A stretch of 64,000 bases of DNA from Psychrobacter immobilis (GCF_904846235.1 NZ_CAJGZN010000015.1:1-64000), one strand, 5' to 3'; shown: positions 29,078 through 39,743, counted from the stretch's first letter. The notes: generated from the letters alone by a model not told the origin. Numbers and translations: made by a program.

Positions 29078-30016
29078 TTAATAAGTCGCGCTGTTGTCTT
29101 CAATGATGACCATATCGATGGTTTCATCTTTAGGTACGGCTTTTGGCGTGGCGGGCTTACTAGGCTCGGCAGCATCTGCTTGAGTGTTTGCAGTCGAACT
29201 GTTCTGACTTTCAGCAGGTTTATTGATGGTTGGCGGCGGCGTAGGTTCAGTTGGACGAATTGGCTCAACTGGCGTTACGGTTCTTGGCTGACGGATTGGC
29301 GCTGTTTGAGCCGTATCGTTGTTCTGTGTTGCACGGCGCTCAGCAGCACGTTGGGCGCGTTGCTCATCCATTGCAGTTTTAAAGACAGAACCTGCCATCA
29401 CATCTGCAACAACAGTAATTAAAGCAGGTTGACCTGCAATACGCGTACGCACTTGACCGCCTTGAGTACCGACGATGTAAGTAAACGCGTCATCAACGAG
29501 CATATTGTTATTGATGCGGATATTGTCTTGCGCTAAACGTGATTGTAGACTTGGCTGATTATTGGCCGCTTGTACCTGACTGGCTTGATACAAGTCTTCA
29601 CTTGGTAGCGTCATGCTGACACTTGCTTGACAAGTGGTCATGCCGTTCTCGTTAGCTTGTTGCAAGATAGCAGCGTTTTGGACATCAATGACAACACCAT
29701 TGGTTTTTTCGCTAACCACACCGTTTGCTAAACTGATTTCAGCATCATTTGCATAATTGGCCGCCAATGACTGTGCTTGTTGATTGAGCGTATTTTTCAG
29801 AGCTGACTTAAGGCGATCTTGCACCATAGGATCATCACAGCTGATCGCAGGCGCAACGCTATTTTCAGCATCGACAGTCTCTTGTTCTGTTAGCTCTGCC
29901 TGCTCAGCAGTGTCTTCTTTATCTGAGCGATCACAGCCTGCAAGCGCCAAACCACATACCAATCCAATCCCAGCAACTTTATGCCACTTGCTCAAACTTA
30001 TATTTGCTACGCTCAT
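29078..30016 (-). CDS. Hypothetical lipoprotein
   Basis: 312 residues. The signal peptide ends in the lipobox LALAGC with Cys28 as lipidation site, so the protein is probably anchored to a membrane. Next come an acidic stretch (DKEDTAEQAELTEQETVDAE) and a domain of about 170 residues with two or three cysteines (AISCDDPM, MTTCQASVSM), the second half of which is repeat-poor and helix/strand mixed. The last 80 residues are Pro-, Thr- and Ala-rich (TPPPTINKPAE). I do not recognise the family. No operon partners. Confidence 0.75.
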   Translation of the reverse strand: MSVANISLSKWHKVAGIGLVCGLALAGCDRSDKEDTAEQAELTEQETVDAENSVAPAISCDDPMVQDRLKSALKNTLNQQAQSLAANYANDAEISLANGVVSEKTNGVVIDVQNAAILQQANENGMTTCQASVSMTLPSEDLYQASQVQAANNQPSLQSRLAQDNIRINNNMLVDDAFTYIVGTQGGQVRTRIAGQPALITVVADVMAGSVFKTAMDEQRAQRAAERRATQNNDTAQTAPIRQPRTVTPVEPIRPTEPTPPPTINKPAESQNSSTANTQADAAEPSKPATPKAVPKDETIDMVIIEDNSATY

Positions 30017-30347
30017 ACTAACTCTACTCCCAATTTACAGGTTCGTACCGCCACTGACTGACAGTGTTCAACATTCAAATCGCAACGCTAGCTGCTACAG
30101 ATATGAAAACCACATTATTATACGGTGTTTAAATCAAATGGTCATTAGTGTAGCCCATGGATATACAAATAGTGCCCCTTATTATGGGAAAAACCTGCGT
30201 TTGGTTGCAAAAACATAACAAACATTCGCAGATTTGGACTCTAAAAAGTCATATTCAAAAAAGTACGGATTGCATCGCAGTTTTTGTTAGACGTCGTTGA
30301 TATGACGCTATATGATTGGGCATAAAAATCATCGATAATTGGTGCAT
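30017..30347. other. Divergent spacer, lipoprotein gene / GDPD gene
   Basis: The 331 bases hold the promoters of the two divergent genes. I see no palindrome, repeat or coding frame that stands out. Confidence 0.4.
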
Positions 30348-31076
30348 ATGATAAATTTTAGAGATACGTTATTACTAGGTCATCGAGGCGCACGCGGTGA
30401 AGCGTTAGAAAATACCTTTTCAGGCTTTCAATACTCTCAAAATCTTAAGTCAAGAGGTTTAGCAGGCGTAGAGTTTGATATACAACTAAACGCTGATGGT
30501 CACTTAATTGTATTCCACGATGACGATCTAGAGCGTATGTGCGGTCGGCAATCACGTATTGACCAGTTAAAACTGACAGAGATTCAATGCCAGTTGCAGT
30601 TTGGTCAACCCATTATGACGCTCGCAAGCATAGCACCTGCGCTTAGTGGATTTAACGTTATTGAGCTTGAAATTAAGACGCATAGCCGTACCAACTACGC
30701 GGTGTTGATTGCAGCGCTTCGGCAGGCATTTATTGATACACCTCTTGCCAGCTTACCAGTTGTATTGACGAGCTTCGATGTCGAGTTACACAACCGTTTG
30801 CAACGTCACAAACTATTATCTCATATGCCTCGCGGCTTGCTTATTCGTACGCCAGAAGCGTTGGCAAGCGCGACCAATACCGCATTGCAACTCGGCTGTA
30901 TTCAACTGGGCATTCATTATCCGCTTTTGACCCAAGCCGTCATCAAGCATAGCCACCGTTATGGATTGCCCGTAAGTGCTTGGACGGTTAATGATATTCC
31001 CACCATTGAGCAGCTCATCAAATGGGAGACTGATGTCATCATTACGGATTTTCCAAGTCATTTGCTGTTGCCTTGA
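30348..31076 (+). CDS. Glycerophosphodiester phosphodiesterase
   Basis: 242 residues from ATG 30348; an upstream in-frame TTG at 30339 is less likely. It is a GDPD TIM-barrel enzyme that hydrolyses glycerophosphodiesters to glycerol-3-phosphate and an alcohol. LLGHRGARGEALENT has the catalytic His, GVEFDIQLNADGHLIVFHDDDLERM the Glu/Asp metal ligands and second His, and SAWTVNDIPTIEQLIKWETD VIITDFPS the C-terminal signature. There is no signal peptide, so it should be cytosolic. It is a single-gene unit. Confidence 0.92.
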   Translation: MINFRDTLLLGHRGARGEALENTFSGFQYSQNLKSRGLAGVEFDIQLNADGHLIVFHDDDLERMCGRQSRIDQLKLTEIQCQLQFGQPIMTLASIAPALSGFNVIELEIKTHSRTNYAVLIAALRQAFIDTPLASLPVVLTSFDVELHNRLQRHKLLSHMPRGLLIRTPEALASATNTALQLGCIQLGIHYPLLTQAVIKHSHRYGLPVSAWTVNDIPTIEQLIKWETDVIITDFPSHLLLP

Positions 31077-31322
31077 CCGAGTTATCCGTACTTTTTTGAT
31101 ATTTAATCATTTTTTCGATAAACGCATTCTTTCCTACATATCTACCCTTCTTGTTACACTTCTCCTTCATGTCTGATAAGTCACTCGTATTTTTGATCAA
31201 TACATTCTATAATCCATACAAGTTATTGTTATTTAGCAATATTTTTATAGTGTATAAGTGTTCACTTTACACGCTTTTTAAGGTACTATGGTGGCTTAAA
31301 TTAATACCGTTAGGGATATTAT

Positions 31323-32726
31323 ATGATTGCAAAAAAAGCACTTGGCTTACCGCTTAAAGGCTTACGTTTCGCTATCAAATCTGGTGATACGCTTGTAAAG
31401 ACCGCCAGCACTCAAGTAACGCGTTTTAAAACTCGTTTCGATGAGAAAAAAGCGCAAATGGCGCTTGATGAGCAGCCTGTTGCCAAACGCAATTATGCGA
31501 AAGCTTCTGAGCAAGCGGATCTTTCTGCGCAAGAGCAAAGCATTGATATGCGTGAGTTTGAATTTACCAAAGCACCAATTAACTGGATTCCAGCGGCTAT
31601 TTTAGTAGCGACGCCAATTGCTGCTGCTGTGATTACGCCATGGTATCTATGGACTCATGAAGTTAGCGCTCCTGTTTGGGGTGTGTTTGGTGCCTTTATG
31701 GTATGGACAGGTATCAGTATCACGGCGGGTTACCATCGTCTGCTATCGCACCGTGCTTACAAAGCGCACCCTATTGTCAAAAACTTTTTATTGTTAGGTT
31801 CAACCTTAGCCGTACAAGGCTCAGCGTTTGATTGGGTTTCTGGACATCGTACTCACCATCGTCATGTAGATGATCGTTTGGACGATCCATATTCAGCACA
31901 GCGTGGTTTTTGGTTCAGCCATATTGGTTGGATGCTACGCAACTACCCTAGCGGTAAATTTGATTATAAAAACATTCCTGATTTGACCAAAGACAGAGTC
32001 TTACAGATTCAGCATAAATATTATGGTTTGTGGGTAGTTGCCATGAATGTTGGTGTGGTTGCTGCTATTGGTTGGCTCATTGGTGATGTTTGGGGTACTT
32101 TACTGATCGCTGGTTTGCTGCGCTTGGTATTAACTCATCACTTCACCTTCTTCATCAATTCGCTATGTCATATGTTTGGTACACGTCCTTATACGGATAC
32201 TAATAGTGCTCGTGATAACTTTTTCTTAGCTATCTTTACGTGGGGCGAGGGTTATCATAACTATCATCATTTCTTCCAGTATGATTATCGTAATGGCGTG
32301 AAATGGTGGCAATATGATCCAACAAAATGGTTGATTGCTGGTTTATCAAAAATCGGTTTAACGACGGATTTGCGTACTGTTGATGATACGACTATTAAGC
32401 ATGCCGAAGTGCAAATGCAGTTCAAAGCAGCACAACAGCAGATCGATACAGCCACAAGCACTGGGCTTGATCTTCCTCATGCGATGAAGAGCTTCCAAGA
32501 CCGCATTAAGTTTGAATACGATGCATTTAAACAAACTGTCGAAGAATGGCAATCACTGAAAGCTCAAACTATTGAAATGAAAAAAATAGAATGTGCTGAT
32601 CGCTTACGTGAAGTTGATGATAAGCTAAAGCATGATTATGCGAAAATTGAACAGAAAATCCTTGAGCATAACAGCAATCTAAAAACTGCTTTCCGCTCTA
32701 TTGGCGCGAACGAAAAAGCGGCTTAA
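31323..32726 (+). CDS. Membrane acyl-CoA/acyl-lipid delta-9 desaturase
   Basis: 467 residues. Integral membrane di-iron fatty-acid desaturase, important for membrane fluidity in the cold. The three His boxes are HRLLSHR, GHRTHHRHVD and GYHNYHHFF. Transmembrane helices flank them between about residues 85 and 290. The first 80 residues are basic and soluble. After the conserved core (to about residue 360) there is a roughly 100-residue, charged, coiled-coil-like tail (QMQFKAAQQQIDTATSTGLD, DRLREVDDKLKHDYAKIEQK) absent from short bacterial desaturases. Likely makes monounsaturated acyl chains; exact regiochemistry is by homology. Confidence 0.9.
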   Translation: MIAKKALGLPLKGLRFAIKSGDTLVKTASTQVTRFKTRFDEKKAQMALDEQPVAKRNYAKASEQADLSAQEQSIDMREFEFTKAPINWIPAAILVATPIAAAVITPWYLWTHEVSAPVWGVFGAFMVWTGISITAGYHRLLSHRAYKAHPIVKNFLLLGSTLAVQGSAFDWVSGHRTHHRHVDDRLDDPYSAQRGFWFSHIGWMLRNYPSGKFDYKNIPDLTKDRVLQIQHKYYGLWVVAMNVGVVAAIGWLIGDVWGTLLIAGLLRLVLTHHFTFFINSLCHMFGTRPYTDTNSARDNFFLAIFTWGEGYHNYHHFFQYDYRNGVKWWQYDPTKWLIAGLSKIGLTTDLRTVDDTTIKHAEVQMQFKAAQQQIDTATSTGLDLPHAMKSFQDRIKFEYDAFKQTVEEWQSLKAQTIEMKKIECADRLREVDDKLKHDYAKIEQKILEHNSNLKTAFRSIGANEKAA

Positions 32727-32763
32727 TTAACCTCTGATTTATTTTATAATTTTGAAGCTTCTC

Positions 32764-32800
32764 CATCCCCCTATCCGTCCTAGATAGGGGGATTTTTTTG
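32764..32800 (+). terminator. Intrinsic terminator after the desaturase gene
   Basis: The stem ATCCCCCTATC...GATAGGGGGAT is followed by seven T. Confidence 0.88.
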
Positions 32801-33046
32801 CTTATACTTTATCGATTATGTCATTACAGCTACTTCTAATGATTTTATTATCATAATAAATGGTCAAATACATTGGCTGAACCATTGCTTTCTCTAATCC
32901 AAAAACAATAACCATCTCATCCATCATATTCAGTTAATTAAAGACCGAAAAATTTATTTTTTGTCCAGATATTACAAGAGACGGACAGAGTGCAACGATG
33001 CCATATGAGAGCTATGCTATAGTGACATTCTCACTTTTATATTTTA
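32801..33046. other. Spacer upstream of selO
   Basis: With the terminator this makes a 320-base gap between the desaturase and selO genes. It is AT-rich and non-coding, with no notable repeat. Confidence 0.4.
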
Positions 33047-34528
33047 ATGGAAACGGCCTGTATGCGTTATCAAAACACTTACGTCAACCTAGACACGCGC
33101 CTTTATCATGAGCAGCCACCGACGCCACTAGACAATCCTCGTGTCGGTCACTTCAACACTCAAGTTGCACAGCAGTTAGGTTGGACAAACGACGAGGACC
33201 TGATGACCAATTGGGTTGAGATATTGGGCGGTCTATACTTGCCAGCTGATTTTAAACCACTATCGATGGCATATGCTGGTCACCAGTTTGGACAATGGGC
33301 TGGGCAATTGGGTGACGGACGCGGTTTGCTAATGGCGCAGGTACTCGATGTTGATGGACAGCCACAAGACTTGCATCTCAAGGGTGCTGGCTTGACGCCC
33401 TATTCACGCATGGGTGATGGGCGCGCAGTCTTGCGTAGTACTATTCGCGAATACCTGTGCGGTCATGCATTGACGCAGCTTGGCATACCCTCGTCTAACG
33501 CATTGGGGTTTGTGGTATCTGATACGAGAGTGCGCCGTGAGCGTATCGAAGCAGGTGCAGCGTTGATGCGTGTGGCAGACAGTCATATTCGTCTCGGTCA
33601 TGTCGAATGGATTGCCAGCTTTGCCCCTGATGTACTGGGTGAGTTCACTGACTATATGATTGACACCTACTATCCAGAGTGCCGCGATAGCGAAACGCCT
33701 GTCTTAGCTTTCTTAACCGCAGTGGTTGAGCGTACGGCTCGTATGATTGCTGATTGGCAATTGATTGGTTTTGCTCATGGTGTGATGAACACAGATAACT
33801 TATCTATCACAGGCAGTACTTTGGACTTCGGGCCGTTTGGCTTTATGGAGCGCTTTAATCCTGCATGGATCAATAATCACTCAGACCATACGGGTCGCTA
33901 CGCTTATCAGAATCAGCCTGCTATTGGGCATTGGAACCTAAACGTTTGGCTGCCACACTTTATGCGCCTAGAAGGCGTTACTCGTGAGACTCTATCTGAC
34001 TGCCTAGCGCCTTACGAAGCAACCTTTATGCAGCACTATCAGCAAGGTCTGTGCCGTAAGCTTGGCTTACCGCATCAAAGAGAAAGCCTCAGCTTAGCCT
34101 TTGAATGGTTGACGCTATTAGAAGACAACTTGCTCGACTACACCAATAGCTTCCGCGCACTACTCGGTTTGGTCGCACCAGCAGATCATCCTTATGAGCA
34201 AAAGCTACTGGATACCATGACCACTGAATTAAGCGGTGATGCGCAGCAAGTATGGCAAGACTGGTCAGCACGTTATCTGGCACAGATCGAGCAGCTGCTA
34301 CTTGAGCAGGCAGTTAACGACATGACAACCAACAATCCTGTTTATGTTCTTCGTAATAGCATGGCGCAGCGTGCAATTACTGCCGCAGAGCAAGGTCAGT
34401 TTGAAGAGGTTGATCGAGTGTTTCGTTTATTAGCCAATCCTTACAGCGTGCAAGATATCGCTAATGATTTAGATAGCAGTGCGCCTGCGCCTGATACACC
34501 GCAGATGCCAATTAGCTGCTCATCTTAG
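33047..34528 (+). CDS. selO: SelO-family protein adenylyltransferase (YdiU)
   Basis: 493 residues. A pseudokinase-fold enzyme that transfers AMP to protein Ser, Thr or Tyr and affects redox homeostasis. Family segments: SMAYAGHQFGQWAGQLGDGR, DLHLKGAGLTPYSRMGDGRA (Lys that contacts ATP), AVLRSTIREYLCGHAL, FAHGVMNTDNLSITG (catalytic region) and DFGPFGFM. It ends SCSS, so Cys stands at the position taken by selenocysteine in animal SelO. A second in-frame ATG at 33062 could be the true start; the family normally begins near there. Confidence 0.93.
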   Translation: METACMRYQNTYVNLDTRLYHEQPPTPLDNPRVGHFNTQVAQQLGWTNDEDLMTNWVEILGGLYLPADFKPLSMAYAGHQFGQWAGQLGDGRGLLMAQVLDVDGQPQDLHLKGAGLTPYSRMGDGRAVLRSTIREYLCGHALTQLGIPSSNALGFVVSDTRVRRERIEAGAALMRVADSHIRLGHVEWIASFAPDVLGEFTDYMIDTYYPECRDSETPVLAFLTAVVERTARMIADWQLIGFAHGVMNTDNLSITGSTLDFGPFGFMERFNPAWINNHSDHTGRYAYQNQPAIGHWNLNVWLPHFMRLEGVTRETLSDCLAPYEATFMQHYQQGLCRKLGLPHQRESLSLAFEWLTLLEDNLLDYTNSFRALLGLVAPADHPYEQKLLDTMTTELSGDAQQVWQDWSARYLAQIEQLLLEQAVNDMTTNNPVYVLRNSMAQRAITAAEQGQFEEVDRVFRLLANPYSVQDIANDLDSSAPAPDTPQMPISCSS

Positions 34529-34882
34529 TAGTTGCCCGCTTTAACACTTTTCAATTCTGTAATATTTTGAAATATTATGAAATTAAGGTTGATATCCAAC
34601 TGCATTTTTTGGCATTATCAACGAGATAAATAACGAATATCATTTTATTATATTATTCGCACAATTCACCGTTGTTGACTAGGCAGTGAATTGGCAATAA
34701 TGCTAGAATGAATATTTTAGCTGGTTTGCTTTTTTGACCTGATCTTTGATCGTCGACCATGATTCTGATGGTCGTGAGTCGTTTAACGTCTTTATCCCTT
34801 TCAATTATTATCATTCAATGATCTTTGGAGGGTTAGACGTTGTTTTTTATCACCATTTAATTTATTCCAATTTATTCCAACC
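34529..34882. other. Spacer between selO and maeB
   Basis: A 354-base non-coding stretch. The only structure I see is a small perfect hairpin, CGACCAT-GATTCTG-ATGGTCG, around 34755-34775. It has no following T-run and is of unknown role. Confidence 0.45.
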
Positions 34883-37213
34883 ATGGCAATTATTATGAAT
34901 GACGATACCACTTCGAATACGGATAACCTCAGTACAGAAAAAGAGCAGTTTGAACAAGCTGCCTTACATTACCATGAGTTTCCACGCCCAGGTAAAATTT
35001 CGGTAACCCCTACTAAGCAGCTAGCCAACCAACGTGATTTAGCACTCGCCTACTCTCCAGGTGTTGCTGTACCTTGTCTTGAGATCCAAAGAGATCCAAA
35101 ACTTGCGTCTAAATATACGGCACGTAACAACTTAGTTGGTGTTATCACTAACGGTACTGCTGTATTGGGTCTGGGTAATATCGGTCCATTGGCATCGAAG
35201 CCAGTCATGGAAGGTAAAGGCGTTCTATTTAAGAAGTTCGCAGGTATCGACGTTTTTGATATTGAAATTGCTCAAAATGATCCAGACAAATTCATCGAAG
35301 CGGTTGCCTCGCTTGAGCCTACCTTTGGTGGTATCAACCTAGAAGACATCAAAGCACCAGAATGTTTCAAAATCGAGCGCGTACTACGTGAGCGCATGAA
35401 CATTCCTGTGTTCCATGATGACCAACATGGTACGTCAATCATCGTTGCCGCAGCCATGCTAAATGCTTTGTTGATTACTAGCAAAAAGATTGAAGAGATT
35501 AAAATTGTTTGTTCAGGCGCAGGCGCAGCAGCCATTTCTTGCCTAGATATCATTTGCGCGCTTGGCGTTAATAAGAACAACATCATTGTTTCAGACTCAC
35601 GCGGTATCATCAGTACTAGCCGTGAAAACCTCGATGAAACCAAACAGCGTTATGCTCGTGATATCACGGCTACTTCTATCGAAGAAGTCATGGACGATGT
35701 CGATATGTTCCTAGGCTTATCAATGCCAGGTACATTATCAGAAGATATGGTTCGCCGTATGGCAAAAGACCCTATCGTCTTTGCACTTGCCAACCCTACA
35801 CCTGAAATCATGCCAGAATTGGCCCATGCGGTACGTCCAGACGTCATCATGGCAACGGGTCGTTCAGACTATCCAAACCAAGTAAACAACGCGCTATGCT
35901 TCCCATATATCTTCCGCGGTGCATTGGATGTTGGTGCAACCACTGTTAATGAAGAGATGAAAGTCGCTTGCGTAAAAGCAATCGCTGCGATGGCACACGT
36001 CGAAGCCACTCCAACTACCAGCGCTAGAAACATCGAAAAGATGCAGAGCTTTGGTCGTGACTACTTAATCCCAGGCCCTCTAGAACCAAACCTAATCATT
36101 GAGATCGCATCTGCTGTTGCCAAAGCAGCGATGGATTCAGGCGTTGCCACGCTACCGATCGATGACATGCAAGCCTATCGTCAGCGTCTGTCTGAGTTTG
36201 TTTATAACTCAGCGTTTGTGATGAAGCCAATCTTTGCTCGTGCTAAAGCCGATCCAAAACGTATCGTGTACTGTGAAGGTGAAGACAACAACATCTTGCT
36301 TGCTGTACAAGTGGTCGTTGATGAGAAGTTAGCACAACCTATCTTGGTTGGTCGTCCTTCAGTTATCGAAGCCAACATCAAAAAGCTAGGCCTACGCCTA
36401 AAAGCTGGCGAGAACATTACCATCGTCAACGTTGATGACGATCCTCGCTACAAAGACTACTGGCAGGGCTACTATGAGAAGAACAAACGCCGCGGTGTAA
36501 GCATTGAGCTTGCTCGTCGTGATGTTCGCCGTAAGACGACTTTGATTGGTTCTTTGCTGGTTGAAAATGGTGCGGCGGATGGGATGGTATGTGGTACATT
36601 TGGCCATTACCAATTGCATCTAAAATACGTTGAAAGTGTCATTGGCAAAAAACAAGGTATGAACGACTTCTATGCGATGAATGCGGTACTCATGCAAGAT
36701 CGTAATATCTTTATCGCAGATACTTATGTCCATGAAGACCCAACAGCTGAGCAATTGGCTGAAATGACTGTCTTGGCAACGGATCAGCTACGTCGCTTTG
36801 GTATCACGCCACGCGTCGCGCTAGTGTCTCATTCTAACTTTGGTGCTTCAGATCGTGCCAGCGCTGTCAAAATGCGTAAGGTTCATGAGCTATTGACCAA
36901 TATGAACGTTGACTTCGAATTTGAAGGCGAAATGCAAGGTGATGCCGCACTTAACGAAAATATTCGTCTAAACGATATGCCATCAAGCCCATTAAAAGGC
37001 GCAGCGAACTTGCTTATCTTGCCAACGCTTGATGCATCAAACATCGCTTTCAACCTGCTGAAGACAGCGACTGGCAGTGCTTCTATTGGCCCTATTCTAT
37101 TAGGTACTAATAAGCCGGTACACATTTTGACGCCATCAGCGACAGCACGTGGTATCGTCAACATGACTGCATTGACCGTTACTGAAGCGCAAGACCTAGA
37201 AAACGAAAAATAG
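34883..37213 (+). CDS. maeB: NADP-dependent malic enzyme with phosphotransacetylase-like domain
   Basis: 776 residues. The N-terminal malic enzyme part (about 1-440) decarboxylates malate to pyruvate: [46 protein letters not shown] and [15 protein letters not shown] (nucleotide-binding) are visible. The C-terminal part (about 450-776) resembles phosphate acetyltransferase but in MaeB acts as a regulatory acetyl-CoA sensor. Length matches E. coli MaeB (759) with a short extra N-terminus. ATG at 34895 is an alternative start. It supplies NADPH and pyruvate. Confidence 0.95.
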   Translation: MAIIMNDDTTSNTDNLSTEKEQFEQAALHYHEFPRPGKISVTPTKQLANQRDLALAYSPGVAVPCLEIQRDPKLASKYTARNNLVGVITNGTAVLGLGNIGPLASKPVMEGKGVLFKKFAGIDVFDIEIAQNDPDKFIEAVASLEPTFGGINLEDIKAPECFKIERVLRERMNIPVFHDDQHGTSIIVAAAMLNALLITSKKIEEIKIVCSGAGAAAISCLDIICALGVNKNNIIVSDSRGIISTSRENLDETKQRYARDITATSIEEVMDDVDMFLGLSMPGTLSEDMVRRMAKDPIVFALANPTPEIMPELAHAVRPDVIMATGRSDYPNQVNNALCFPYIFRGALDVGATTVNEEMKVACVKAIAAMAHVEATPTTSARNIEKMQSFGRDYLIPGPLEPNLIIEIASAVAKAAMDSGVATLPIDDMQAYRQRLSEFVYNSAFVMKPIFARAKADPKRIVYCEGEDNNILLAVQVVVDEKLAQPILVGRPSVIEANIKKLGLRLKAGENITIVNVDDDPRYKDYWQGYYEKNKRRGVSIELARRDVRRKTTLIGSLLVENGAADGMVCGTFGHYQLHLKYVESVIGKKQGMNDFYAMNAVLMQDRNIFIADTYVHEDPTAEQLAEMTVLATDQLRRFGITPRVALVSHSNFGASDRASAVKMRKVHELLTNMNVDFEFEGEMQGDAALNENIRLNDMPSSPLKGAANLLILPTLDASNIAFNLLKTATGSASIGPILLGTNKPVHILTPSATARGIVNMTALTVTEAQDLENEK

Positions 37214-37241
37214 TCATATATCATACCCAGTATGAATGCAC

Positions 37242-37349
37242 TGTATCGGTTCAATATAATTTGGATACAAGGAAGCCGAGTGAAAGTACTACAAATAGTA
37301 GACTGAGCGAGGCTGACACCCTACCAAATTTGTAGAGGATTGATTATAT
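37242..37349 (-). repeat. Dispersed 108-bp repeat, copy 2 (inverted relative to copy 1)
   Basis: The sequence beginning TCGGTTCAATATAATTTGGA and ending AGGATTGATTATAT is the reverse complement of 3161-3268 with scattered substitutions. It lies between maeB and a hairpin/terminator. Its ends are less symmetric than those of copy 1. Confidence 0.8.
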
Positions 37350-37350
37350 T

Positions 37351-37436
37351 AAGAAGGGCTCTGTCATCCATTGACAGAGCCCTTCTGCTATACTAAAACC
37401 AGTCAATGCAACTTATAGAGCATTGGCTGGTTTTTT
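37351..37436 (+). terminator. Two stem-loops forming the maeB terminator region
   Basis: A first stem AAGGGCTCTGTCA-TCCAT-TGACAGAGCCCTT is at 37353-37383. A second, ACCAGTCAATG...CATTGGCTGGT followed by six T, is at 37400-37436. The second has the classic intrinsic form. Confidence 0.78.
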
Positions 37437-37490
37437 GATTCATAAAAATTGAGCTAGTGATATAAAGCTCGATAATAACAAGAGGCTTCT

Positions 37491-38672
37491 ATGCAAATTT
37501 ATCTCGTAGGCGGTGCTGTACGCGATCGACTGCTTAAACGTCCTATCAAGGACAAGGACTTCGTCGTCGTTGGCGCTACTGTGGCAGAGATGGTTGATGC
37601 AGGGTTTCAACAAGTGGGCGCTGACTTTCCTGTGTTTTTGCATCCGACCAGTCACGAAGAATATGCCCTAGCACGCACAGAACGTAAGCAAGGCTCAGGC
37701 TACAAAGGTTTTAGCGTACATGCCAGCCCTGATGTTAGTCTAGAGGATGATTTGCGCCGTCGTGATTTAACCATCAACGCGATGGCAATTGAAGTTACCA
37801 GCTTAACTGACGACACCCCTATTGACGGACAGGTCATCGACTACTATGGCGGACTGCAAGACTTAGAAAGCAAGACATTACGTCATGTATCCAGTGCTTT
37901 TAGCGAAGACCCATTACGTGTACTTCGCACAGTGCGTTTCTATAGCCGTTACTACGATTTGGGGTTCACCATCGCGGATGACACTTTAACGCTGATGCGT
38001 CAATTGGTTGATACAGGAGAGCTGGCTCATTTAAGCGCCGAACGTATTTGGCAAGAATCGAGCCGTGCAACTATGCAGTTATCACCGCAAGTCTATTGGC
38101 AAAAACTGTTTGAAATTGGTGCGCTCATAGAGTATTTCGCGCCATTGCATCATGCTTGGGACAATATCCAAATAAGAGAAACAGCGCAGACAGCATTATA
38201 TTTTGCAGGCCAAATGCGTCTAAACTTGTCACAGCGTTGGGCGCTACTAATGACTAGCCTGTCTTCATCATCATTTAATAGCGAAAACTCTGAGTCTACG
38301 TCTACCGTATCAACCGCTATAAAAAATATTAACGCTATCGGTAATAAAGCCAAAGTCCCAAAAGCACATACTCAATTCGCGACTTTATTCGCTCAGCAAG
38401 CTGAAAAACTAAGCACAATAAACAGTCTAACTGCGGCTGAAAAAATCGATCTAATCCAAGCCTGCGGTGCGCATAAGGAGCCTGACAAGCTCTCTCAGCT
38501 GCTAGTGTGCAGTCATGTATTACAGCTAGCAACACAGCATCGCCAAATGATGCTAGCACTAAACAGCTTTCACGCTGTCGGTATGACCGACATTGCGCCA
38601 GACCTTAAGGGCCCCGCTATTGGTTCAGCCTTACGCCAAAGCAGGATTGAACACTTGCAAGCGCAACAATGA
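37491..38672 (+). CDS. cca: CCA-adding tRNA nucleotidyltransferase
   Basis: 393 residues. It adds or repairs the 3' CCA of t[13 protein letters not shown] and [10 protein letters not shown] hold the nucleotidyltransferase motif with the two catalytic Asp; [17 protein letters not shown] and [16 protein letters not shown] are the neck and nucleotide-selection motifs. The C-terminal part, about 250-393, lacks the HD phosphohydrolase motif found in E. coli Cca and has a Ser/Thr-rich low-complexity insert ([17 protein letters not shown]). So only nucleotidyltransferase activity is expected. A pteridine reductase-like gene follows after 37 bases, suggesting cotranscription. Confidence 0.92.
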   Translation: MQIYLVGGAVRDRLLKRPIKDKDFVVVGATVAEMVDAGFQQVGADFPVFLHPTSHEEYALARTERKQGSGYKGFSVHASPDVSLEDDLRRRDLTINAMAIEVTSLTDDTPIDGQVIDYYGGLQDLESKTLRHVSSAFSEDPLRVLRTVRFYSRYYDLGFTIADDTLTLMRQLVDTGELAHLSAERIWQESSRATMQLSPQVYWQKLFEIGALIEYFAPLHHAWDNIQIRETAQTALYFAGQMRLNLSQRWALLMTSLSSSSFNSENSESTSTVSTAIKNINAIGNKAKVPKAHTQFATLFAQQAEKLSTINSLTAAEKIDLIQACGAHKEPDKLSQLLVCSHVLQLATQHRQMMLALNSFHAVGMTDIAPDLKGPAIGSALRQSRIEHLQAQQ

Positions 38673-38709
38673 TATAGACAAGCACCTTAGAGAAAAAAGT
38701 AGTATTGCT

Positions 38710-39522
38710 ATGAACCAAGAAACTAATGCCTACCAAACAGAAAATATAAATAACCAAACGCCAGTGATGCTTGTCACAGGTAGTGCTAGGCGCATTGGGG
38801 CGGCTATTGTTAAAGCGGCTCATAGGCAAGGTTACCGCGTCATTATTCATTGTCACCATAGTGAACAAGAAGCTAATGACTTGGCTGACCATCTGAACGA
38901 CATCCGTGCTAATAGTGCAAAAGTTATCGTTGCTGACTTGACAATAGTTAATGATAAAACAGCTTTAGACAGCTTTGTTAAAAATATCGTAGAGGCATTT
39001 GGACATCTTGATGTACTGGTGCATAATGCCTCACGGTTTTATCCTAGCCCACTCGGTAGTATCAATCATGCACAATGGGATGAGTTGCTTTTGACCAACG
39101 CGAAAGCCCCTTTATTACTGAGCCAAGCCCTATTACCTTATCTAAAGCAACAACAAGGCTGCATTATCAGTTTATTGGACATACACGCGCATGATAGACC
39201 GTTTAACAACTATACTGTTTATAATATGGCAAAGGCTGCGCATCGAATGATGGTACAGTCGCTAGCGTTAGAGATGGCGCCAGAAGTGCGGGTCAATGGG
39301 GTGGCACCTGGGGTCAATATTTTACCTGACCCTACTAGCGACCAAGCTATTGATAACGAACAGCAACAAAGTATTATCAATGCTATCCCCATGCGGCGCA
39401 TAGGCCAACCTGATGAGATTGCTCATAGCGTACTGTATCTTGTGCAGGCAAATTATGTCACAGGAGAGATCATCACCGTGGATGGAGGCCGTAGTCTAAC
39501 CATAGCTGGTGGTCACCTGTAA
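38710..39522 (+). CDS. FolM-like pteridine/dihydromonapterin reductase (SDR family)
   Basis: 270 residues from ATG 38710; the frame is open further upstream into cca, but that is overlap only. A short-chain dehydrogenase: MLVTGSARRIGAAIVKAAHR is the NADPH-binding motif with the double Arg typical of pteridine reductases; LVHNASRFYPS is the NNAG equivalent; the usual Ser is Asp in ISLLDIHAHDRPFNNYTVYN, and YNMAKA gives the catalytic Tyr-Lys pair. This Asp-Tyr-Lys arrangement is that of PTR1 and FolM, which reduce dihydrobiopterin or dihydromonapterin. Probably cytosolic and in one transcript with cca. Confidence 0.82.
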   Translation: MNQETNAYQTENINNQTPVMLVTGSARRIGAAIVKAAHRQGYRVIIHCHHSEQEANDLADHLNDIRANSAKVIVADLTIVNDKTALDSFVKNIVEAFGHLDVLVHNASRFYPSPLGSINHAQWDELLLTNAKAPLLLSQALLPYLKQQQGCIISLLDIHAHDRPFNNYTVYNMAKAAHRMMVQSLALEMAPEVRVNGVAPGVNILPDPTSDQAIDNEQQQSIINAIPMRRIGQPDEIAHSVLYLVQANYVTGEIITVDGGRSLTIAGGHL

Positions 39523-39617
39523 TACAAAAATATGGCTCAATAAAAAATATCTTGATTACTGCCTATCTTTTACTTGAAAAATTAGAAAAATCAGGTATCA
39601 TTGTGCGTCTAACGTTA

Positions 39618-39694
39618 GGGCCCATAGCTCAGTTGGTTAGAGCAGAGGACTCATAATCCTTTGGTCGTAGGTTCAAGTCCTACTGGGCCCACCA
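39618..39694 (+). tRNA. tRNA with CAT anticodon, probably tRNA-Ile2 (lysidine-modified)
   Basis: A 77-nt cloverleaf including the encoded CCA. Acceptor GGGCCCA pairs with TGGGCCC; the D arm is GCTC...GAGC; the anticodon arm GAGGA-CTCATAA-TCCTT has anticodon CAT; the T arm GTAGG-TTCAAGT-CCTAC is complete. CAT can be elongator Met or Ile2. The variable-loop and T-arm run TTTGGTCG...GGTTCAAGTCC resembles E. coli ileX more than metT, so Ile2 is favoured. Confidence 0.92.
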
Positions 39695-39710
39695 TATTTG
39701 AGTTTTAATA

Positions 39711-39743
39711 AAAAAGACCTTCAAGAGATTGGAGGTCTTTTTT
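39711..39743 (+). terminator. Intrinsic terminator after the tRNA
   Basis: The stem AAAAGACCTTC...GGAGGTCTTTT with a T-run ends 49 bases after the tRNA. Confidence 0.82.

Noticed and set aside
39618-39694. CAT-anticodon tRNA as initiator tRNA-fMet
   Set aside because: The acceptor stem is fully paired at position 1-72 (G-C) and the anticodon stem lacks the three G-C pairs of initiators.
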